This document shows, in pieces, positions 54,401-61,181 of a DNA stretch of 64,000 nt. This stretch comes from Nephrocerus scutellatus (lineage: Eukaryota > Arthropoda > Insecta > Diptera > Pipunculidae), in assembly GCA_947095585.1 (NCBI GenBank), contig OX352766.1:1-64000 (forward strand), given 5' to 3'. Each line of letters opens with the position of its first letter. Positions within the stretch are counted from its first letter, which is position 1. The notes beneath the pieces are model-generated. The model did not search any database and was not told the origin of the DNA. It saw only the letters and a list, made by a program, of their open reading frames with translations. The translations under genes and the position numbers were made by a program.

Positions 54401-55739
54401 GCGCGTGTGGCACGAGTGACGCGATTACTTGTTTTAAAACTTGCTATGAAGTGACGCGTGTGGCGCGTGTACTTGTTTTAAAACTTGCTATCAAGTGCTG
54501 CATGTGGCGCGTGTGGCGCGTGTGCTTGTTTTAAAACTTGCTATGAAGTGGCGCGTGTGACGCGTGTACTTGGTTTAAAACTTGCTATGAAGTGGCGCGC
54601 GTGACGCGTGTGGCACGTGTACTTGTTTTAAAACTTGCTATAAAGTGATGCGTGTGGTGCGTGTGGCACGTGTGACGCGTGTGGCGAGTGTACTTGTTTT
54701 AAAACTTGCAATGAAGTGGCGCTTGTGCCGCGTGTGGCGCGTGTACTCATTTTAAAACTCGCACGTTTGACGCGTGTGGCACGTGTGACGCGTGTGGCGA
54801 GTGTACTTGTTTTAAAACTTGCTATGAAGTGGCGCGTGTGGCGCGTGTGGCGCGTGTGGCGCGTGTGGCGCGTGTGGCGCGTGTGGCGCGTGTGGCGCGT
54901 GTGGCGCGTGTGGCGCGTGCGGCGCGTGTGGCGCGTGCGGCGCGTGTGACGCGTGTACTTGGTTTAAAACTTGCTATGAAGTGGTGCGTGTGACGCGTGT
55001 TGCGCGTGTGGCGCGTGCGCTTGTTTGAAACTTGCTATGAAGTGACGCGTGTGGCACGTGTGGCGCGTGTAGGGCGTGTACTTGTTTTAGAACTTGCTAT
55101 GAAGCGTGGCGCGTGTGCTTGCCATGAAGTGGCGCGTGTGGCGCGTGTACTTGTTTTAAAACTTGCACGTGTGACGCGTGTGGCACGTGTGACGCGTGTA
55201 CTTGTTTTAAAACTTGCAATGAAGTGGCGCGTGTGACGCGTGTGGCGCGTGTACTCATTTTAAAACTTGCTATGAAGTGACGCGTGCGGCGCGTGTGGCA
55301 CGTGTACTTGTTTTAAAACTTGCTATAAAGTGACGCGTGTGACGCGTGTGGCACGTGTGGCGCGTGTGGCACATGTACTTGCTATTTATTTATTTACTAT
55401 GAAGTGGCGCGTGTGACGCGTGTGGCGCGTGTACTTGTTTTAAAACTTGCACGTGTGACGCGTGTGGCACGTGTGACTTGTTTTAAAACTTGCTATGAAG
55501 TGGCGCGTGTGACGCGTGTTCTTGTTTTAAAACTTGCTATGAAGTGGTGCGTGTGGCACGTGTGACGCGTATGGCGAGTGTACTTGTTTTAAAACTTGCA
55601 ATGAAGTGGCGCGTGTGACGCGTGTGGCGCGTGTACTCATTTTAAAACTCGCACGTGTGACGCGTGTGGCATGTGTGACGCGTGTGGCACGTGTGACGCG
55701 TGTGGCACGTGTGACGCGTGTACTTGTTTTAAAACTTGC

Positions 55740-57150
55740 TATGAAGTGGCGCGTGTGACGCGTGTGGCGCGTGTGGCGCGTTTGGCGCGTGTGGCGCGTG
55801 TACTCATTTTAAAACTTGCTATGAAGTGACGCGTGTGTTGCATGTGGCGCGTGTACTTCTTCGCGTGGCGCGTGTGTCTTGCTATCAAGTGCTGCATGTG
55901 GCGCGTGTGGCGCGTGTGCTTGTTTTAAAACTTGCTATGAAGTGGCGCGTGTGACGCGTGTACTTGGTTTAAAACTTGCTATGAAGTGGCGCGCGTGACG
56001 CGTGTGGCGCGTGTCGCGCGTGCGCTTGTTTGAAACTTGCTATGAAGTGTTTGTGAAGTGTGGCGCGTGTACTTGTTTTAAAACTTGCTATGAAGTGGCG
56101 CGTGTACTTGGTTTAAAACTTGCTATGCGTGTGCTTGCGTGTGCTATGAAGTGACGCGTGTGGCGCGTGTGGCGCCATCGTGTGGCGAGTGTACTTGTTT
56201 TAAAACTTGCAATGAAGTGGCGCGTGTGGCGCGTGTGGCGCGTGTACTCGTTTTAAAACTTGCACGTGTGACGCGTGTGGCACGTGTGACGCGTGTACTT
56301 GTTTTAAAACTTGCTATGAAGTGACGCGTGTTGCGCGTGTGACGCGTGTGCTTATTTTAAAACTTGCTATGAAGTGGCGCGTGTGGCGCGTGTACTTGTT
56401 TTAAAACTTGCTATAAAGTGGCGCGTATGGCACGTGTGGCACGAGTGACGCGTGTACTTGTTTTAAAACTTGCTATGTAGGACGCGTGTGCTGCATGTGG
56501 CGCGTGTGAAGCGTGTGTGCTTGTTTTAAAACTTGCTATGAAGTGACGCGTGTGGCGCGTGTGACGCGTGTGGCGCGTGTGCTTGTTTTAAAACTTGCTA
56601 TGAAGTGTCGCGTGTTACGCGTGTACTTGTTTTAAATGAAGTGGCGCGTGTCGCGCGTTTTAAAACTTGCTATGAAGCTTGCGTGTAGCGCGTGTGACGC
56701 GTGTGGCGCGTGTACTTGTTTTAAAACTTGCTATGAAGTGACGCGAGTGCTGCATGTGGCGCGTGTGCTTGTTTAAAAACTTTTTATGAAGTGACGCGTG
56801 TGGCGCGTGTGGTGCGTTTTAAAACTTGCTATGAAGTGACGCGAGTGCTGCATGTGGCGCGTGTGCTTGTTTTAAAACTTGCTATGAAGTGTCGCGTGTG
56901 ACGCGTGTACTTGTTTTAAATGAAGTGGCGCGTGTGGCGCATGTGGCGCGTGTGGCGCGTGTGCTTGTTTTAAAACTTGCTATGAAGCGTGCGTGTGGCG
57001 CGTGTGACGCGTGTGCTTGTTTTAAAACTTGCTATGTTGTGACGCGTGTGGCGCGTGTGGCGCATGTACTTGCTATGAAGTGGCGCGTGTGACGCGTGTG
57101 GCGCGTGTACTTGTTTTAAAACTTGCACGTGTGACGCGTGTGGCACGTGT
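55740..57150 (+). repeat. Degenerate proximal edge of the satellite
   Basis: Spacing and module order break down. Truncated spacers such as TTTTAAATGAAGTGG occur near 56632 and 56915, and TTTTAAAACTTGC is fused directly to 9-mers near 56659 and 56817. Single substitutions inside 9-mers are frequent (GTAGCGCGTG near 56687, GTGTCGCGCG near 56649). The last recognisable 9-mers end at 57150. Confidence 0.82.
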
Positions 57151-57220
57151 AGAGAGAGCAGAGTTAGGCACAAGTATACAAATATACAAATAAATTCTCT
57201 ACTTTATATATATAGAAGAA
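57151..57220. other. Satellite-to-flank transition, unassigned AT-rich sequence
   Basis: The first non-satellite bases are AGAGAGAGCAGAGTTAGG, followed by AT-rich sequence with TATATATATA. No target-site duplication or element end is recognisable at the junction. Confidence 0.6.
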
Positions 57221-57225
57221 GATAG

Positions 57226-57281
<56 letters not shown>
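57221..57281. repeat. GATA tetranucleotide microsatellite
   Basis: About 15 GATA/TAGA units with one interruption (GATAAATAGA near 57241). It is the first simple repeat beyond the satellite edge. Confidence 0.95.
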
Positions 57282-57282
57282 T

Positions 57283-57590
57283 ACCTGATTTTCTAAAAAT
57301 TGTATACGCGAGTGTATCTCTGACGGACAACACTTTTTGTCTCGGTGACGGAAGGCCCCATTAAAATTTTTAAAAATTTACCAGATTTTCTTCAAATTTT
57401 ATACACACATGTTTAATCCTACGGACAACGCTATTTGGAAAAATTTTAAAGTGGCCGAGGGGCTTCCATATAAATTTTTAAAAATTATCCCGATTTTCTT
57501 TAAATTTTATAGACATGTGTATCTCGAATGGAAACACTTTTTGTAATTTGGAGTGATCAGGATAAGGGGGCTCCCTTTGCACTTTGTGTA
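57283..57590 (+). repeat. Dispersed ~100-bp repeat family, three diverged units
   Basis: Units begin near 57287, 57384 and 57492 with GATTTTCTTCAAATTTTATA-like starts. Each continues with an ACATGTGTAT-like stretch, then GGACAACACTTTTTG or a diverged form, then a G-rich segment and AAATTTTTAAAAATT. The same family recurs in the same orientation at 59001-59545. No coding potential is apparent; it may be part of a non-autonomous mobile element. Confidence 0.75.
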
Positions 57591-57594
57591 TCAA

Positions 57595-57631
57595 TTAGAG
57601 AATTTACACGAAAATTTTTAATTTTTATGGG
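57595..57631 (+). repeat. Left arm of a ~36-bp inverted repeat
   Basis: TTAGAGAATTTACACG followed by an A/T tract ending TTTTTATGGG. It matches the reverse complement of 59699-59734 with a few mismatches and one gap. The two arms enclose about 2.1 kb. They may be element termini, but no flanking duplication was found. Confidence 0.55.
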
Positions 57632-58020
57632 TTGTTATTAATTAGTTATTATCTGTAAATTAATAAACGTGTATTGTGTTTTATCAAAATCAAAATTGAC
57701 GAACTCGAAAGCCTAAAGTTCGTAACAAAAGATTTTAATAAAAATTATATGTGCTGCGCTTCTAATCAAGTGAGCTGCAGTGTGTGAATTTGAACTCGAA
57801 AACCGAACGTTAAGTCTCATCTGTCAATGAATAATGCGATCGTAAATTTTAGAGACAATCACAAGAATGTGGATAAGATGAATATGAATTTAGATTTATT
57901 TATTTCGATTTATTAACTGCGACTTACCAATGCAACTATTTCTTCAATGTTGATTATTATTTAGCGAGGATTTTCAAAAACACGGTAGTGGTGTGTGTGT
58001 GTGTTTCGTGGCAATTGAAG
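57632..58020. other. AT-rich intergenic sequence, nothing recognised
   Basis: No gene, RNA or repeat is recognised. It contains poly-A/T tracts and a short GTGTGTGTGTGTG tract near 57989-58003. The open frames in this stretch are short and of low complexity. Confidence 0.6.
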
Positions 58021-58024
58021 CGTC

Positions 58025-58440
58025 GGCATCGAACGAAAGGCTTTTTTCATTGTGGCCGATCTGAATAAATGCAACAATTAAAAGCGAATGAATACACCGC
58101 ACAACACAAATAATAACAAACAAAAGCACAATTATCGTAATAACAATAAATAAATAGAAACAAATTGAAAACACAACCAACACAAGTAAATAGAAAAACA
58201 CAAAATAAATTACACTGAGAGTGAAATGTCAAATTTTCCAATAATTTACCACATGGAAGGTGGTGCGTTGGCGTCGAACAGAAGGAGACGAAGAAATGCA
58301 ACAATTGAATGGGAATTAATGCACCACGCGACACAAATAATAGACGTATATAACACAAACAGAACAACCGTATAACGTATTAGCAATAAAAAAAATAACA
58401 AATTAAAACACAACCGAAAATACAAATAAACCTCCAACGA
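58025..58440. repeat. Diverged tandem duplication (~230-245 bp offset)
   Basis: Two consecutive copies share an order of landmarks: GGCATCGAAC (58025) and GGCGTCGAAC (58270); GCAACAATT (58071 and 58298); an ACACAAATAAT stretch; and ACACAACC (58171 and 58408). The offset between landmarks varies from 227 to 245 bp, so the copies have diverged by many indels. Both are rich in AATAAA/ACAAA. The minus-strand open frames across them are low-complexity Phe/Leu/Cys/Val strings, which I do not regard as genes. Confidence 0.65.
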
Positions 58441-59000
58441 ACAAATCTGTCAACCGACGCACTCACGAAGCAATTTCAACTAAAATTTTCATTACCATAG
58501 TCGCAGTCTTAAGAATTGCTAAAAAAGTGGTGGGTTTGTGCCTTGGATATTGTAATGCTGACTGCTGTACAGTTTTACTGTTTGTACGATCACTCCAGTG
58601 CTGTTTTTGCCTCAAGAGAATTGTATTGGTGGCACAAATAAATATTGCTGTGTCTATCAAATGTTGCCAAATACAAAGAAATACCTCTAGTGTGGATCGT
58701 ATATAGAAATCGTATTTTAGCTATCAAAGTTCAAATATACATAATCATAAACAAGAGCAAGTGTAGTCGGGTGTGAATTGCTGTTCTCACAGCAATTAGC
58801 AGATAATCTCGCAGAATACCTTACTTTCCTGTGCACGGAAGTCGAGAATTTTTTAATTCTTCACAATTCCATTGTGGAATGTTTTTACCTTAAAGTGTCA
58901 AGTTTTTATTTTTTTTTAAATTCTCGATATTAACTTCGCGTGCCCGTGGCACGCCTGTCTGTTGGTCGGTCGGGTCTGTTTGTCGTGGAATCTTGCGATT
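58441..59000. other. AT-rich intergenic sequence, nothing recognised
   Basis: No convincing gene or RNA. Near 58950-58990 is a GTCTGT/GGTCGGTCGG-rich patch that leads directly into the 122-bp repeat array and may be part of the same mobile element. Confidence 0.55.
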
Positions 59001-59545
59001 AACCCCCTTCCCAATGTCCGATTTCATTGAAATTTTGCACACATGTGTATTTCCGGAGACAACACTTTCTATTAAAATTGGGGCACCACGGGCCACAGGA
59101 CCGACAACAACGATCACAGGGTCGTGGGACCCCAAACATTTTCTTAAAAAATTATCCCGATTTTCTTTAAATTTTAAACACCTGTGTTTATCCGATGGGC
59201 AACACTTTTTGTAAAATCTTTGGATTGGTCAGGCCCTGAGGTTAGAGGGATGTCCACATACATTTTTTAAAAATTAACCCGATTTTCTTCAAATTTTAAA
59301 CACTTGTGTACCTCCTATGGGAAACACTTTTTGTAAAATGTTTGGATTGATCGGGCCCTGAGGTTAGAGGGATGTCCACATACATTTTTTAAAAATTAAC
59401 CCGATTTTCTTCAAATTTTAAACACTTGTGTACCTCCTATGGGAAACACTTTTTGTAAAATGTTTGGATTGATCGGGCCCTGAGGTTAGAGGTGTGCCCA
59501 CATACATTTTTTTAAAATTAACCCGATTTTCTTCAAAATTTAAGC
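59001..59545 (+). repeat. Second array of the dispersed repeat family, 122-bp period
   Basis: Units start near 59016, 59157, 59279, 59401 and 59522 with CCGATTTTCTTCAAATTTTA-like sequence. Three successive copies of CCCTGAGGTTAGAGG (59234, 59356, 59478) lie exactly 122 bp apart. The middle copies are nearly identical, so they amplified recently. The first unit is more diverged and closer to the 57283 array. The last is truncated and runs into unique sequence. Confidence 0.85.
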
Positions 59546-59906
59546 GAAAAGCAATGTTTGTACAATAGGAGTATATTTTGTTGCCTAAAATACAAGCTTT
59601 CCAATGATACCAATATGTGGCCAAAGCTGTCAAATTTGCTCCCACTTTTGACCCAAAAACCTCAAAACATTTATGAATGTAAAATGTAAAAAAACAATCC
59701 ATAAAAATTAAAATTGTTTATATAAATTCTCTAATAACCAAAATTATACTGAATTCCACTATAAATGCTGATATATAAAAACACATACGAAGCACTACAA
59801 CCTAACAACAAAACAACCCAAATCGTAAAGCAAGCAGCGCTGCACACAGCGCACAGCGCACAACGCACACAGAACACATTCATTATAGTATTAAATGTTC
59901 TGAAAT
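59546..59906. other. Intergenic sequence, no gene recognised
   Basis: AT-rich, with a short GC-rich patch of CAGCGCACAGCGCACAACGC near 59837-59862. It includes the right arm of an inverted repeat at 59699-59734. A minus-strand open frame of about 94 codons (59418-59702) runs through the tandem repeat and has no recognisable domain. Confidence 0.55.
59699..59734 (-). repeat. Right arm of a ~36-bp inverted repeat
   Basis: CCATAAAAATTAAAATTG then an A/T tract ending ATTCTCTAA. The reverse complement pairs with 57595-57631. Confidence 0.55.
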
Positions 59907-60105
59907 GATCGCTGTGCAGTTCTGCGTCCCTGATAAATCATCAATTTCTACAACCAGAAAAATTTTGCAATTTTGCTACTTGCTGTGCAGATCAGCACCT
60001 CAGTCGATCGTTGTGCAGTTCTGCGTCCCTGCTAAATTATCAGAACTGAAAAATTTTGCCAATTGCAGACATGCAGTTTTCAGCATCTGTTCAGTTTGGA
60101 ACAAT
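59907..60105. repeat. 99-bp tandem duplication
   Basis: GATCGCTGTGCAGTTCTGCG at 59907 recurs as GATCGTTGTGCAGTTCTGCG at 60006, an offset of 99 bp. Both continue with TCCCTG, (A)AAATTTTGC and a late CAGATCAGCA-like segment. The second copy is more diverged toward its end. Confidence 0.75.
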
Positions 60106-60569
60106 GAAAACATCAAAAATGTAAAAAAAACTTCGTTTTTTGGGTAAAACCTTTTATGCATTTATTGACTCACGTGTCGCACGCGCTACACGCACACAAA
60201 ATTGCAACTCTATAGACCGTGTGAAAGAGGAAAACCGACGAAGACAGACAGGAAAATGAAAGATCCCAATTTAGCAAATATTTATTATACATATAACTAC
60301 ATATATATACAAATATCGGATTTTTATTATAAAAATAAAACAAAAACAATGAATACATCAATCATAATATGATACAATATTTTTTTAAACAGCTGATACA
60401 CTTAGCATTGAAGCTTGCAAAAGCAAGCAAATCAAGTTCCAAACTTTTGTTTGTCAACTTTGTAAGAATATTTTGTTATGTAACACGAGATTTTCGTTCA
60501 GTGAATGCTGACGTATATATCTATGACGTTTTTAATTACAAATATTCCCCTTAATGGGTCAAAAGAAGT
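60106..60569. other. AT-rich DNA between the repeat zone and the gene's poly(A) signal
   Basis: No gene or RNA recognised. At 60171-60197 is an isolated GC-rich string, CACGTGTCGCACGCGCTACA and continuation, compositionally like the satellite 9-mers but without a clean period. ATATATATA lies near 60301. Confidence 0.55.
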
Positions 60570-60575
60570 TTTATT
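60570..60575 (-). terminator. Candidate polyadenylation signal AATAAA of the RhoGAP gene
   Basis: TTTATT on the plus strand gives AATAAA on the minus strand, about 32 bases beyond the stop codon at 60607-60609. It is a short but plausible fly 3' UTR. Longer 3' ends cannot be excluded. Confidence 0.5.
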
Positions 60576-60606
60576 GTTAAATGTGCATCCGAGAATTTTG
60601 CTTCGA

Positions 60607-61181
60607 TTAGAATTTGTTATGACGCTTTGCGCTTGATATAAGCTCCTGCCTCTTGTACAGTGGAGTCTGTGAGCGCGTGGAGCGCTGCCTATCCCTAACA
60701 TTCAAATCTGATGGTAATGCGGCGGCGGCATCATCGCTGGATTTTTTGTTTTCAATAGTTTTCGACGTTGTTGTTGCTATTGCTGTGCTCTGAGATGTTC
60801 TAAGAATTTGTGTATCTGGGGTCGATGACATCCTCTCGAAATCAGCGGTTTTCGAACGAAGAATGGCGCCGCCTATATTAGAAATGCTCGTTGGGAGTTT
60901 TGGTTCAGCTGTGGCGGACGAATGTGCACTTGCACCAATGCTGGAAGCCGACAATGGGTAAACGCTACTACCGTGTGATAGGAATGATTTGAATTTTGAT
61001 GCAGGATTGAGCGATGTTGCTTCTGATGATGATGGGGCTCCGGCTGCAAGCTGCTGTGTGCGTTGTTGCCCTTCATACTCGATTGGAATTTGAAATACTG
61101 TCGGACCGGATGATGACAGCTTCCGTGGGTAGTTGCTGGATGGTCCAGGTCCGAAAGATAACGAGCCAGTTACAGGGAAAC
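60607..61181 (-). CDS. RhoGAP gene last exon E, 575 bp with stop
   Basis: The acceptor is CCACGTAG|GT. The two leading bases complete the Gly codon of exon D and the frame stays open for 190 further codons to TAA at 60607-60609. The product is a Ser/Ala/Thr-rich tail with GFPVTGSLSFGPGP at its start. It also has a more complex, charged motif, ILRSKTADFERM, at 60829-60864, and a basic end (RDRQRSTRSQ, AKRHNKF). The acceptor lacks a strong pyrimidine tract, so its exact position is the least certain splice in the model. Confidence 0.75.

Larger units (their letters stand above)
1..57150. repeat. Giant composite satellite array (9-mer runs plus 26-bp AT-rich spacers)
   Basis: The whole span consists of GC-rich 9-mers (GCGCGTGTG, ACGCGTGTG, GCACGTGTG, GTGCGTGTG, GCGCGTGCG and rarer forms) in runs of about 2 to 13, separated by an AT-rich spacer. 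A clean spacer lies at 46740-46765: 26 bp with palindromic core GTTTTAAAAC, ending ATGAAGTG. Module length is therefore 26 + 9n bp. Blocks of the opposite strand read as CACACGCGC runs with spacers starting CACTTCAT. The left end is outside the window. The right end is abrupt at about 57150, where AGAGAGAGCAGAG begins. I see no gene, transposon or unique DNA inside it. The only open frames are repeat translations such as (Ala-Arg-Val)n and (Trp-Arg-Val)n. It is probably constitutive heterochromatin; I do not recognise it as a named satellite. Confidence 0.97.
39838..57150 (+). repeat. Satellite block 19, forward, to the array edge
   Basis: This is the longest single-orientation block. It is mostly type A HORs, interrupted by type B islands at about 41,740-44,110 and about 53,090-54,590. 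Those islands share modules with each other (CTATCAAGTGCTGCATG, GTGAACTTTTTTTAAAAC, GTTAAACGTGG) and with 15.5-20 kb. A near-direct duplication of the type B cassette occurs within the first island (about 41,750 and about 43,285). From about 55,740 the modules become irregular. Confidence 0.88.

Noticed and set aside
1..57150. Many 60-95 codon open frames with (ARV)n, (WRV)n, (TRH)n and (CGA)n translations on both strands
   Set aside because: They are direct translations of the 9-mer/spacer repeat, shift frame at every spacer, recur identically at dozens of sites and have no domain or gene context.
1..57150. CRISPR-like layout of short direct repeats separated by variable spacers
   Set aside because: The intervening runs are not unique; they are multiples of the same 9-mer. 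There are no cas genes or leader, and the context is a eukaryotic genome.
1..57150. CpG-deamination signature as explanation for GCACGTG/GTGCGTG variants
   Set aside because: The variants fit C-to-T at CpG, but flies have little CpG methylation and A/G and T/C changes outside CpG also occur. Sequence alone cannot separate this from general transition bias.
57140..57160. Transposon insertion boundary at the satellite edge
   Set aside because: No terminal repeat or target-site duplication is visible on either side of position 57150.
57974..58437. Minus-strand open frames of 63-106 codons rich in Phe, Leu, Cys and Val
   Set aside because: They lie in an AT-rich diverged tandem duplication and look like translations of ACAAATAAT-type repeats. 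No recognisable domain, and the copies do not conserve frame.
59418..59702. 94-codon minus-strand open frame
   Set aside because: Its C-terminal half is translated from the 122-bp tandem repeat and the rest has no recognisable motif.
60873..61076. Minus-strand 67-codon frame rich in His/Gln
   Set aside because: It overlaps exon E in another frame. The exon E frame is the one that joins exon D through matching splice phases and stays open to the stop.
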